From Halorubrum amylolyticum (GTDB lineage: Archaea > Halobacteriota > Halobacteria > Halobacteriales > Haloferacaceae), in the NCBI RefSeq assembly GCF_004114995.1, contig NZ_SDJP01000019.1:1-62769 (forward strand): a stretch of DNA of 62,769 nucleotides. The letters are read 5' to 3'. The position numbers and the translations under genes were made by a program. The first letter of the stretch is position 1, and each line of letters starts with the position of its first letter. The notes under the pieces are model-generated. The model made no database searches, was not told the DNA's origin, and saw only the letters and a list, made by a program, of their open reading frames with translations. Below, one piece after another: positions 7,296 to 15,735 of this stretch.

Positions 7296-8860
7296 GCCGC
7301 GCCACCCAGACGGCGCTCGTCCGGGACGATCGCACGCTGTACGAGGCCGCCGCCGGGGGCGCGGTCGGGCTCTCCGGAGTCGCGTTCGCCGTCGGCCTCG
7401 CGGCGCTTTTGGGCGTCGTCGCGATCGACGACCCCGTCGCCGGGATCGAGCTGTCGGCCGCGTTCGGCGCGGTCCTGATCGCGCTCGGGGCGTCGGTCGT
7501 CGGCTTCGGGGTCGCCTCGCGGCTGGGGTACGTCGACGCGTCCCCCCAGCCCAGCGCGGGGATCGTCGCCGCGGGGGCGTTCACGGGGATCTGGTTCGCC
7601 GTGGGCGCGGTCGCGTTCGGGGCGGCGGGGATCGGGACGGGCGGCCGGCTCGGGATCGGAGTGGTCCTCGCCGCGATCGCGTTCGCGGCGACAGCCGTCC
7701 CCCGCGAAGATGTCGGATCGACGGTCCCCGCGGGAGCCCTCGCCCTCCTCGGTGGGCTGGTGCTGGTCACCGGCCTCGTCGGCCCCGGGTGGGAGCGGGC
7801 GCTCGTCGGGTACAACGCGACGCTGTTCGGCGACACCGTCGTTCCCGTGGTCGTGCTGTTCGCCTCGCTGGTGACCGGCTGGAGCGCCGCGAAGGCGTAC
7901 GGCGGGTTCGGTGCGCGCGGGCGCAACGTCGGCGCGTACGTGCTCATCTATCTCGTCGTCGGGTCGATACTGGCGGTGCTGGTCGGCCTCGTCGCGTTCG
8001 TCGCGATGAAAGGGCTCCCCGGACTGCTCAACGGGTTCGGTGTCGGCGGAGCGGGATTCGTCAGCTGGCCGTTCCTGACCAACGGCGCCGGGCTGTTGGC
8101 CGACACCGCGGGCGTGTTCCCCGCGCTCGTCGGGACGGTCTGGCTGGTGATCGGCGCCGTCCTCTTCGCCGTGCCGACCGGCGTCGGCGCCGCCGTGTTC
8201 CTCAGCGAGTACGCCGAGCAGGGGCGGTTCACGGGTACCGTCGAGGTGGCGACCAACGGGCTCTGGAGCACGCCGAGCATCGTGTTCGGGCTGTTCGGCG
8301 CCGCGTTCCTGATCCCCCGGTTCGGCAACCGGAAGTCGCTGATCGCCGGGATGTTGACGCTCGGGTTCATGCTGTTGCCGCTGGTGTTGATCACGAGCCG
8401 GGAGGCGATACTCGCGGTGCCCGACGAGTACCGCGACGCCAGCGCGGCACTCGGCGTCTCCGAGTGGCAGACGATCCGCAGCGTCGTCCTCCCCGCGGCG
8501 ATCCCGGGCGTGACCACCGGCGTCATCCTCGGCGTCGGGCGGATCGCCGGCGAGACCGCCCCGATCCTGTTGACGATGGGCGGCGGCGTCCTCCCGGCGA
8601 AGTCGGCCGCGCCCGACGTGTTGGGCGGCTTCCGGCTGAGCGCGTCGCCGCCGTTCGTCAGCAACCCCGCGCTGTTGGAGGCGACGAGCGCGCTGCCGTA
8701 CCAGCTGTACGCGCTCATCACCGCGGGGCTGAGCGGGAACATTCAGAACCCAGAGGAGTTCGCGTGGGGGCTGGCGCTGACGCTGCTGCTCGTCGTGTTA
8801 GTCTTCTACGCGGTCGGTATCGCGACGCGCTACTACTTCAGACGGAAGCTTCACCGATGA
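7292..8860 (+). CDS. pstA: Phosphate ABC transporter permease PstA, long haloarchaeal form
   Basis: This 522-residue permease pairs with PstC. The C-terminal ~290 residues hold the standard permease core, with the EAA loop [21 protein letters not shown] and the motif [17 protein letters not shown]. The N-terminal ~215 residues form an extra hydrophobic region with about six predicted helices, absent from bacterial PstA (about 280-300 residues). I believe such long PstA proteins are common in haloarchaea. It overlaps both neighbours by 4 nt, indicating translational coupling. Confidence 0.93.
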   Translation: MSRATQTALVRDDRTLYEAAAGGAVGLSGVAFAVGLAALLGVVAIDDPVAGIELSAAFGAVLIALGASVVGFGVASRLGYVDASPQPSAGIVAAGAFTGIWFAVGAVAFGAAGIGTGGRLGIGVVLAAIAFAATAVPREDVGSTVPAGALALLGGLVLVTGLVGPGWERALVGYNATLFGDTVVPVVVLFASLVTGWSAAKAYGGFGARGRNVGAYVLIYLVVGSILAVLVGLVAFVAMKGLPGLLNGFGVGGAGFVSWPFLTNGAGLLADTAGVFPALVGTVWLVIGAVLFAVPTGVGAAVFLSEYAEQGRFTGTVEVATNGLWSTPSIVFGLFGAAFLIPRFGNRKSLIAGMLTLGFMLLPLVLITSREAILAVPDEYRDASAALGVSEWQTIRSVVLPAAIPGVTTGVILGVGRIAGETAPILLTMGGGVLPAKSAAPDVLGGFRLSASPPFVSNPALLEATSALPYQLYALITAGLSGNIQNPEEFAWGLALTLLLVVLVFYAVGIATRYYFRRKLHR

Positions 8861-9798
8861 GTCAGACAGACACCGCGGAGACTGCGGAGAACGCAGAGAC
8901 CGCAGCGACGGCGACGAACCGCACCGACGGGCAAGCGGTCTCCACGACCGCCGGCGAGACCGTCGAGGAGACGCGTCCGGAGTGGACCAGCTACGAGGCC
9001 GCCGGCGAGACGAAACTCGCGGTCGACGACCTCGACGTCCACTACGGCGACGACCACGCGCTGAAGGGCGTCTCGATGGACATCCCCGAGCGGAGCGTGA
9101 CGGCGCTCATCGGCCCGTCGGGATGCGGGAAATCGACGTTTCTCCGGTGTCTCAACCGGATGAACGACCGCATCCGCGCCGCCCGCGTCGACGGAACGGT
9201 CGAGCTCGACGGCGAGGACGTCTATCAGGACGGCGTCGACCTCGTCGAGCTGCGCAAGCGGGTCGGGATGGTGTTTCAGAGCCCCAACCCCTTCCCCAAG
9301 TCGATCCGCGCGAACGTCTCCTACGGACCGCGGAAACACGGCGACATCGAGACGGGGCTGCTCGCCCGGCTGACCGGTCGCGCGGAGCCCGACCGCGAGG
9401 AGACGCTCGTCGAGCGGTCGCTCGAACGCGCCGCGCTGTGGGAGGAGGTGAGCGACCGGCTGGACGACAACGCGCTCGGGCTGTCCGGCGGGCAGCAGCA
9501 ACGGCTCTGTATCGCCCGGTGTCTGGCCGTCGATCCGGAGGTGATCCTCATGGACGAGCCGGCCTCGGCGCTCGACCCGATCGCCACCTCGAAGATCGAG
9601 GACCTCATCACGGACCTCGCGCAGGATTACACGGTCGTCGTCGTCACCCACAGCATGCAGCAGGCGGCCCGCGTCTCCGACCAGACCGCCGTCTTCCTGA
9701 CCGGCGGCGAGCTCGTCGAGTACGACGACACCGACAAGATCTTCGAGAACCCCGAGAGCCAGCGCGTCGAGGATTACGTTAGCGGGAAGTTCGGGTGA
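8857..9798 (+). CDS. pstB: Phosphate ABC transporter ATP-binding protein PstB
   Basis: This 313-residue ATPase drives phosphate import. Walker A is GPSGCGKS at residues 86-93, the signature is LSGGQQQR, and Walker B is [13 protein letters not shown]. The first ~50 residues are a Thr/Glu/Ala-rich acidic extension before the ABC fold starts at [20 protein letters not shown]. The ATG at 8857 overlaps the pstA stop by 4 nt and excludes the long upstream open frame, which is an antisense-like Arg-rich shadow. Confidence 0.96.
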   Translation: MSQTDTAETAENAETAATATNRTDGQAVSTTAGETVEETRPEWTSYEAAGETKLAVDDLDVHYGDDHALKGVSMDIPERSVTALIGPSGCGKSTFLRCLNRMNDRIRAARVDGTVELDGEDVYQDGVDLVELRKRVGMVFQSPNPFPKSIRANVSYGPRKHGDIETGLLARLTGRAEPDREETLVERSLERAALWEEVSDRLDDNALGLSGGQQQRLCIARCLAVDPEVILMDEPASALDPIATSKIEDLITDLAQDYTVVVVTHSMQQAARVSDQTAVFLTGGELVEYDDTDKIFENPESQRVEDYVSGKFG

Positions 9799-10472
9799 TC
9801 GCCGTGCCCCGCGAGGACTACCGCGAGTCGCTCGACGAACTGCGGGCCGGCGTCGAGTCGCTGGCGGCCGACGTGTCGGACCAGGTGCTGCGGGCGCTGG
9901 AAGCGCTCGAAGCCGACGACGGCGCGACGGCCCGCGCGGTGATCGAGGACGACGAGCCGATCAACCGCCGGTACCTCGAGCTCGAGAGCGACTGCATCGA
10001 CCTGATCGCGCTCCAACAGCCCGTCGCCTCCGACCTCCGCTTCGTCGCCGCGTCGTTCAAGATCCTCACCGACCTGGAGCGGATCGGGGACCTCGCGACG
10101 AATCTCGCCCGGTACGCGCTGACCGGCAGCTTGGAGATCGTCGCGGACGGCCGGGTCCAGTCGATCGGCGAGCTGGCCCTCGGTCAGGTTCGCGCGGCCG
10201 CCGACGCGTACGCGGGAGCCGATCCCGTTGCGTGTCGGACGATCGCCGAACGCGACGACGAGCTCGACGCGTCGTGTCAACACGCCAGCGAGGCGGTCGT
10301 CCGCGAGCTGATCGCCAGCGAGCCCGACCGGTGGGAGATCGAGCGGCTGCTCGACGACGTGTCGCGGCTGCTGCTCACGATCCGTGATCTGGAGCGGATC
10401 GGCGATCACGCCGTCAATATCGCCGCGCGAACGCTGTACATGACCGACGGCAATCCCGAGTTGATACAATAA
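9795..10472 (+). CDS. phoU: Phosphate signalling protein PhoU
   Basis: This ~225-residue all-helical protein modulates Pst activity or phosphate signalling. Its two-repeat structure shows in the paired metal-binding motifs [14 protein letters not shown] and [14 protein letters not shown]. Two GTG starts are possible: 9795, which overlaps the pstB stop, and 9804, which gives the conventional N-terminus [13 protein letters not shown] list the longer one. It ends 2 nt before the next gene, so it belongs to the same operon. Confidence 0.93.
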   Translation: MIAVPREDYRESLDELRAGVESLAADVSDQVLRALEALEADDGATARAVIEDDEPINRRYLELESDCIDLIALQQPVASDLRFVAASFKILTDLERIGDLATNLARYALTGSLEIVADGRVQSIGELALGQVRAAADAYAGADPVACRTIAERDDELDASCQHASEAVVRELIASEPDRWEIERLLDDVSRLLLTIRDLERIGDHAVNIAARTLYMTDGNPELIQ

Positions 10473-10474
10473 GC

Positions 10475-11494
10475 ATGGAGACGAGAAAGCTACAGGAAGT
10501 CGGCGGCAGCACCTTCACCGTCTCGATCCCGAAGGAGTGGGCGACGGACCACGGCTTCGAGGTCGGCATGGAGCTGCAGCTGTACACGCACCGCGACGGA
10601 TCGATCCTCGTCCGGTCGTCGGAGACGGACGTCGGGCGTTTAGAAGAGGCGACGGTCGACGTCACCGACAGCGGTCCCGCCGCCGTCCGGCACGCGGTCG
10701 AAACCGCTCACGGGGTCGGGTTCGAGACGATAACGCTCCGGAAGGCGACGGCGTTCACCGATGCTGAGCGCAGGGCCGTGCGGTCGACGACGCGGGAACT
10801 GGTCGGGACGAACGTCCTCTCCGAATCGCCCGCGGCGATCACCGTTCGACACCTCTTGGACACCTCGTCCGTGTCCGTCCGCCAATCGCTCGTCCAGCTC
10901 CGGTACGTCGTCGTCTCCCTCCTCCGCGACTCCGTCGAAGCGTTCGCCGACGGCGCCGACGCGCGCAAGCGGATCGATGACCGGGCCGGCGAGGCCCGGC
11001 GCTCCGCGGATATGATCACGCGACACTTCTCGCGATCGCTGGTCTCGTACGCGGAGCTCGACTCGCTCGACATCTCTCGCGCCGAGCTGTTCGCCTACTA
11101 CGCGACCGCCAGTCGCCTCGACGGCATCGTCGATCAGGCCCTCCGGATCGCGGACATTACGGAGAGGGCGCCGGACACGCTCCCCGGAGGCACCCTCGAA
11201 ACCGTGCGTGCCGTCGCCGACGACGTTGCCGGCGCCGTCGACGACGGGGTCACCGCCGTTCTCAACGGCGATGCGACCGAAGCGCAACGCGCCAAAAGGC
11301 GATGCGACGACGCCGCGGAGCGGATCGAAGCGGTCGAGGAGGAGCTGTTCGACGGGTCCGGCACCGAGTCGGTCCCCGCGGCGGTCGCGCTGTCGAGCGC
11401 GCTGGACGCCCTTCGGGTGACGGCCACCCGCGGTCGCCGGGTGGCCGACATCGCCCTCCGGACCGCGATCCGCGCCGAGAACGTCGACCGCTGA
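10475..11494 (+). CDS. AbrB-domain plus PhoU-domain phosphate regulator
   Basis: This 339-residue protein opens with a SpoVT/AbrB-type DNA-binding motif (METRKLQEVGGSTFTVSIPKEWATDHGFEVGMEL, about residues 1-45). Two helical PhoU-like repeats follow (about 120-335). This combination is known in archaea and is often annotated as a phosphate uptake regulator. As the last gene of the pst operon it is a good candidate for the DNA-binding factor acting on the repeats before pstS, but this is inferred from architecture and position only. Confidence 0.88.
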   Translation: METRKLQEVGGSTFTVSIPKEWATDHGFEVGMELQLYTHRDGSILVRSSETDVGRLEEATVDVTDSGPAAVRHAVETAHGVGFETITLRKATAFTDAERRAVRSTTRELVGTNVLSESPAAITVRHLLDTSSVSVRQSLVQLRYVVVSLLRDSVEAFADGADARKRIDDRAGEARRSADMITRHFSRSLVSYAELDSLDISRAELFAYYATASRLDGIVDQALRIADITERAPDTLPGGTLETVRAVADDVAGAVDDGVTAVLNGDATEAQRAKRRCDDAAERIEAVEEELFDGSGTESVPAAVALSSALDALRVTATRGRRVADIALRTAIRAENVDR

Positions 11495-11520
11495 CCGCGC
11501 TTCGGTCGGTCCGTCCTCTC

Positions 11521-11571
11521 ACCCGGACCGTCTCCACACCCGGACCGTCTCCTCACCCGGACCGTCCCCCG
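11521..11571. repeat. Three 17-bp tandem repeats between convergent genes
   Basis: ACCCGGACCGTCTCC recurs at 11521, 11538 and 11555 (17-bp period), filling the space between the ends of the AbrB-PhoU gene and the convergent coiled-coil gene. It may influence termination; nothing else is seen there. Confidence 0.7.
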
Positions 11572-12522
11572 CTACTCGACGGTCGGGCGGTGGTCCTCGA
11601 TCACGGCTTCGACATCGGACCACGCGACCGGCGGCTCCATCTCGTCGAGCGCCCCGTCGAGCGCTTCCAGCCGATCGCCGAACCGGTCGGTCCACGCCGG
11701 GTCGGCGCGCTCGGTGAGGCGCTCGCCGACGGATTCGTGGCGGGCCGCGAGGTCGTCGAGCCGGGATTCGACGTCCGCCGGGGGGTCGGCGCCGTCGCGG
11801 TCGGCCCACCGTCGAAGCGCCGTGAGCTCCGCCCGGAGGTCGGCGAGCATCAGCCCCGTGACGCGGTGGCGAACCATCGCCGTCGCCCACCCGTCTGCCG
11901 GCCCGCTCTCGGCGTCACCGCTCCCGCCCGACAGCTCCTCGGCGACGTCGTCGAGCTCGCGTAGCGATTCGGCGACCGCCTCGACGTCGTCACCGATCGC
12001 CGCGGCCCGTCGGTCGGCATCGGCGAGCCACGTTTCAAACGAGTCGAGTTCGAACTGGAGATCGTCGGCGGCACGCTGAACCCCCCTCGCGGCGTTCGTG
12101 ACGCGTCGAATCCGGCGCGCGATCTCGTAGAGGTCGCCATCGTCCTTCTCCGCGAGGATCGCTTGGAGGTCGTCGCCGAGTTCGCTGGCCCGGTCCTCGA
12201 TGGCGTCGAGCCGCGCTGCGAACTCGCCACTGCGTACCGAAACCAGGTCCAAGTCCGAGACGGGTGCGGCCGTCTCGCGGGCGTCGGTCAGCTGCTCGGC
12301 AGCGAGTTCAACCCGCGTCTCCGCGGTCGTGACCACCTTCGACGCGTTTGCGAGCGCGTCGTCGACGGCTGCTCGACGGACGGTCCCGTCTTGAGCGACG
12401 ATGGCGAGCGTTTCGCGCACCTCGTCGGCATCGCTCTCACCGTCGTCGACGGCGTCGACCGCCGCGTCCACGGACAGTCCGTCAAGATCCTCGGGGCCGT
12501 CACCTGCTCCGCCTCCGTTCAT
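11572..12522 (-). CDS. Long coiled-coil protein, halo-transducer-like, unknown function
   Basis: This 316-residue, very acidic, almost entirely helical protein has heptad-like patterns from about residue 50 to the end (for example LAAEQLTDARETAAPV, LDAIEDRASELGDDLQAIL, ADDLQFELDSFETWLADADRR). It has no membrane segment and no HAMP or signalling core, so it is not a real chemotaxis transducer. Similar haloarchaeal proteins are loosely annotated as halo transducer protein. The N-terminus (MNGGGAGDGPEDLDGLSVDAAVDAV) suggests a small separate domain. It is convergent with the pst operon. Confidence 0.8.
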   Translation of the reverse strand: MNGGGAGDGPEDLDGLSVDAAVDAVDDGESDADEVRETLAIVAQDGTVRRAAVDDALANASKVVTTAETRVELAAEQLTDARETAAPVSDLDLVSVRSGEFAARLDAIEDRASELGDDLQAILAEKDDGDLYEIARRIRRVTNAARGVQRAADDLQFELDSFETWLADADRRAAAIGDDVEAVAESLRELDDVAEELSGGSGDAESGPADGWATAMVRHRVTGLMLADLRAELTALRRWADRDGADPPADVESRLDDLAARHESVGERLTERADPAWTDRFGDRLEALDGALDEMEPPVAWSDVEAVIEDHRPTVE

Positions 12523-12560
12523 ACCGACCCCCTCTCACCGACGGCCCGTCAGTCATTCGA

Positions 12561-12614
12561 TGCGTCCAGCCTCGGCGGTGCGTCCAGCCTCGGCGGTGCG
12601 TCCAGCCTCGGCCG
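12561..12614. repeat. Three 18-bp tandem repeats
   Basis: TGCGTCCAGCCTCGGCGG occurs at 12561 and 12579, and with one change at 12597. The array lies between two minus-strand genes, just upstream of the coiled-coil gene. No gene covers it. Confidence 0.75.
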
Positions 12615-12695
12615 CGTCCGTTCGAAGGCCCCGGAGGTACGGACGGGGGCGATCGAGGACGCGCGAGGGGGTCGAACGGTGAATGTGAACGATGA

Positions 12696-12956
12696 TCACA
12701 CGACGGTCGTCACCCGGACGTGGACGATCCACCCGAACACCGCGAAACAGGCCGCGATGAGCGCGCGGAGCGGGAGCCTCCAGCGATCGCCGCTCTTCGC
12801 CGGCGCGTACAGCTGCATGACCGACAGCAGGCCGATGAAGGAGACGACAAAGAAGCTCTGCGGCGTGAACGCGCCGAGCGCGACCAACACGCCGAGCGAC
12901 GCGAGCAGCCACGCGATCAGCGTCACGAGGAACCGGTCGCGGTGTTCGAAAGCCAT
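12696..12956 (-). CDS. Small membrane protein, unknown function
   Basis: This 86-residue protein has three hydrophobic helices (about residues 8-28, 31-47 and 62-78). The ATG at 12956 (MAFEHRDRFLVTLIAWLL) precedes the first helix directly. The longer frame upstream has no hydrophobic or conserved look. No function can be assigned. Confidence 0.7.
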   Translation of the reverse strand: MAFEHRDRFLVTLIAWLLASLGVLVALGAFTPQSFFVVSFIGLLSVMQLYAPAKSGDRWRLPLRALIAACFAVFGWIVHVRVTTVV

Positions 12957-13343
12957 TGGACCAGGTACCGCCTCGGCACGCGTTGTTATATCAGCGCTAA
13001 CAGGCAGGGCGGCGGTGGTTCGCACGGCAATGACATGGAGCCGGGGCTTCATTGGCCGGGCCACAGCCCTCCGAGGGAGACAAACGAGAGTTCCCCCGGT
13101 GTGTCGCCGGTTCCCTCCGAGTGCGGGTTGGAACCGAAGGACTGCGACTGTCCGAATCCGATGGTCGGATTCCCGCGTCTTCAGGCGCCCGAGGAGGTCA
13201 AGCGGCCGCGATCGCCCTCCGGCGTCGAGGAACCGCGCGTTATCGCGGGTATTACTACACGGACCACGCCACTGTGTCGGGACAGGTCACCGTCCGCGGG
13301 CGCCGCCGCCCGTGATCCCGCGGACAGCCGGATTCGATACGAC
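12957..13343. other. Gene-poor interval with probable insertion-sequence remnant
   Basis: This 387-bp stretch has no convincing gene. A TTATATCAG element at about 12988-12996 could be the TATA box of the minus-strand membrane protein. From about 13050 to 13205 the sequence reads like a decayed tnpB 3' end, with a right-end-like hairpin at 13166-13201. Beyond that, up to the membrane-protein start at 13344, I see no repeats or RNA signature. Confidence 0.45.
13166..13201 (+). mobile_element. Degenerate right end of a second IS605/IS1341-type element
   Basis: GGATTCCCGCGTCTTCAGGC followed by GCCCGAGGAGGTCAA resembles the haloarchaeal right-end pattern: GATTCCCGCG, a loop with TTCAGG, then GGAGGATGTCAA. 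Several stem positions are mismatched. No transposase gene remains nearby. It is interpreted as a relic, from pattern similarity only. Confidence 0.4.
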
Positions 13344-15362
13344 ATGTACGACGCCACCGGGACGACGTGGACGAAGTGGCTGGCAGCCGTCGGGACCGCG
13401 TGTCTGTTGGGGGCGGTGTGGTTCCTCCACAGCGTCCCGCCCGCGGCCGGCTACGAGGTCTCGATATACCGCGCGTACCCGACGATCTTCTGGATGTTCC
13501 TGATAACGGCGATGTTCGTCGGGCAACTCGTCGTGCTGCTGGCCGGAGCCGCCGACGGGCGCGGCGCGGCGGACCTGCTCCCCGGGGCGGCGCTCGTCGT
13601 CGTGCCCGGGTTCGTCCTCGTGCTGCTCCCGTACGTCCGCGGATACCCGGTGTACGGCCGGGCCGACGTGCTGACGCACGTCGGGCTCTTGCGGGACCTC
13701 CCGGAGCTCGGGATCGCCCTGAACATCTACCCGCCGACCCACGTCCTCACGCAGGCGCTGGCCGCCGCGACCGGCCTGCCGGAGATCGGCACCATCAACC
13801 TCCTGTCGGCCGCGTTCCTGGCCGTCTACCTCGGATCGATGGCGCTTCTGGTCGAACACCTGTTCGACGACGCCCGACGGCGGGCGTTCTGTCTCCCCCT
13901 CGTGCTGGTTCCGATCGCCGGCTCGGCCCACGTGACCGTGGTCCCGTTCATCCTGAGCGTCCTCTTCGTCCCGTTCCTCCTCTACCTCCTCGTCAAGGAG
14001 CAGGAATCGCATGCGATCCCCGTCCGCGCGCTGGTGTTGATAGCGGTCGTCGGCGTCGTGGTGTACCACCCGCTGACGGCCGTCTTCGCGCTGGTCGCGC
14101 TCGCCACGTACAGCGCCTTCGACAGGCTCCCGGGGGTCCGGTCGCGGTGGAGCGCCCTCCCGAACCTCACCTCGCTGGCGACCGTGCTGTTCGTCGCCTG
14201 GTACCTGAAGTACACCGGGATCATCGTCCGGTTCCGGAACATCGTCGACGACCTCTTGGGTCCGGCCGGCGGCCCCTCTCCCCTGCAGTCCACCACCGAA
14301 ACCGTCGGGCGCACGTCGCCGGACCTCGTCGACCTGCTCACGATCGCGGCCATCCAGCGCGGCGTCGACGTGCTGACCTTCGGACTGGCGTCGGTGTTCC
14401 TCGCCGTCGCGGTCGCGCTGTGGTACTACCGGGACGAGCGGCCGGCCGTCTTCACGCTCGTGTACGGGAGCACGACGATTCTGTTCGGGGTGATAGCGAC
14501 GCTGTTCCTGACGAACGACCTCATCGCCGGGTTCGGTCGGCCGCTGCTGTTCGGGAAGCTGTTCGCCGCGGCGTTCGTCGGGGCGCTGTTCCACCTCGCC
14601 TGGCAGCGGTCGGACGCGGTCGAGGTACGCACCGTCGTCGTCGTCGCGTTCGCCGGGGTGTTGCTGGTGACGGTACTGCTGTCCGTGTTCGGCATGTTCT
14701 CGTCACCCATCGTGTTCGACAAGAACCACCAGGTCACGGAGATGGAGCTCGACGGGACGGAGTGGCTGTTCGAGAACCGGGACCCGGAGCATCTCATCGA
14801 CGAACAGGGCATCTACCAGTATCGCTTTTACCACCGCTACTACGGGACGAACCAGCCGAACGAAACGATTCGCTGGGAGGGGACGGCGCCGCCGGACCAC
14901 TACAACTACACCGTCAACAAGCGGCTGGGACAGAGCTACGACGACGACAGGTACCTGCTGTTGCCGAGGGCGGGGCGGATCACGTATCCGGAGCGGTTCC
15001 CGGACTACCGCGAACAGTGGCGGTTCGTTCCCGAAGACTTCGAGCGGCTCGAAGTCGATCGATCGGTCGATCGCGTGTACGACAACGGGGAGGTGAACGT
15101 GTATCTGGTCGCGTCCGAATCCCCTCCGGACGGGGAAGACGATGGCGACGGAACGCCCACCGACGAAGCCGACGGCGGGGGAGGCGGTGGCGACGGGACG
15201 CCCACCGACGAAGCCGACGGCGGGGGAGGCGGTGGCGACGGGACGCCCACCGACGGCGGGGGAGGCGGTGGCGGCGGGGCGACCGGCACCGGCGGGACCA
15301 CAGCTCGACTCCGAGCGAGCCGCGGAGAGGTACCCGTTAACAGCATCTTAACGGGGACATAA
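13344..15362 (+). CDS. Polytopic membrane protein with extracytoplasmic domain and Gly-rich repeat tail
   Basis: This 672-residue protein has about eleven to twelve hydrophobic helices in residues 10-455, a non-membrane domain (about 456-590), then a low-complexity tail. The tail repeats GGGGGDGTPTDEAD about three times, ending in a Gly tract. The topology, with a soluble C-terminal domain, is like GT-C type glycosyltransferases or oligosaccharyltransferase-like proteins, and the setting in a glycan cluster agrees, but I cannot point to a catalytic motif. The ATG at 13344 starts MYDATGTTWTKWL right before helix 1. Confidence 0.75.
   Translation: MYDATGTTWTKWLAAVGTACLLGAVWFLHSVPPAAGYEVSIYRAYPTIFWMFLITAMFVGQLVVLLAGAADGRGAADLLPGAALVVVPGFVLVLLPYVRGYPVYGRADVLTHVGLLRDLPELGIALNIYPPTHVLTQALAAATGLPEIGTINLLSAAFLAVYLGSMALLVEHLFDDARRRAFCLPLVLVPIAGSAHVTVVPFILSVLFVPFLLYLLVKEQESHAIPVRALVLIAVVGVVVYHPLTAVFALVALATYSAFDRLPGVRSRWSALPNLTSLATVLFVAWYLKYTGIIVRFRNIVDDLLGPAGGPSPLQSTTETVGRTSPDLVDLLTIAAIQRGVDVLTFGLASVFLAVAVALWYYRDERPAVFTLVYGSTTILFGVIATLFLTNDLIAGFGRPLLFGKLFAAAFVGALFHLAWQRSDAVEVRTVVVVAFAGVLLVTVLLSVFGMFSSPIVFDKNHQVTEMELDGTEWLFENRDPEHLIDEQGIYQYRFYHRYYGTNQPNETIRWEGTAPPDHYNYTVNKRLGQSYDDDRYLLLPRAGRITYPERFPDYREQWRFVPEDFERLEVDRSVDRVYDNGEVNVYLVASESPPDGEDDGDGTPTDEADGGGGGGDGTPTDEADGGGGGGDGTPTDGGGGGGGGATGTGGTTARLRASRGEVPVNSILTGT
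15157..15285. repeat. In-frame ~42-45 bp tandem repeats coding the Gly/Asp/Thr-rich tail
   Basis: The block GGCGACGGGACGCCCACCGA plus a Gly-rich spacer repeats three times within the last part of the 12-TM protein gene. Units are multiples of three, so the frame is kept. Copy number is likely to vary among strains. Confidence 0.75.
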
Positions 15363-15462
15363 CGGCTTTTTCCGGAACCCCGGGTCAGCCGCGAAACCGC
15401 CTCTCCGAGCCGGAAACGTCGTCCGCCGGTCCGGTTAGCTATCTGAACAGTCATCAGATGAT

Positions 15463-15475
15463 GAACATATAAGTA
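15463..15475 (+). promoter_or_regulatory. TATA box for the Tat-signal/beta-helix gene
   Basis: GAACATATAAGTA lies in a ~70-bp AT-rich island (15440-15515) in otherwise GC-rich DNA, about 45-50 nt before the ATG at 15517. Confidence 0.5.
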
Positions 15476-15516
15476 ACGATATGCTTATTGGGATTAATCT
15501 TGGATTACCAATCGCA

Positions 15517-15735
15517 ATGGCACACAAGCTGGCACACAACGGCGGTAGCGACCGCTCTACAGCGGGGTCTGACGGCGACCGGAAACGGCGGCTCACCCGG
15601 CGGCAGTACGTCAAGCTCGGCACCGCGACCGCGGCGAGCCTCCTGATCGGGGGCGCGTCGGTCGGCGGGTCGACGGGCGCGACGACGGACACCGGCGAAC
15701 TCTTCTGGACCGACTTCGGCGGGGGATCGCTGTGA
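15517..15735 (+). pseudogene. Tat signal peptide segment, probably split by frameshift from the beta-helix protein
   Basis: This 72-residue frame (from the ATG at 15517; an ATG at 15481 is also open) reads KRRLTRRQYVKLGTATAASLLIGGASVGG, a clear twin-arginine signal. It continues to TDTGELFWTDFGGGSL and then stops. The next frame begins at 15732, overlapping by 4 nt, and encodes a beta-helix protein with no signal of its own. Adding one G to the GGGGG run at 15720-15724 would join them (FGGGIAVTVLNVRDFGAVGDG). I therefore read it as the N-terminus of the same gene, broken by a one-base deletion or a sequencing error. Confidence 0.65.

Noticed and set aside
12720..13343. N-terminal extension of the 12-TM protein frame
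   Set aside because: The open frame runs upstream of 13344, but its first part is antisense to the small membrane protein gene and its second part looks like an IS relic. The ATG at 13344 precedes the first helix.
13287..14594. Long minus-strand frames opposite the 12-TM gene and other real genes
   Set aside because: These are Arg/Glu-rich shadows of strongly biased third codon positions. The real gene has hydrophobic helices and ordered motifs.
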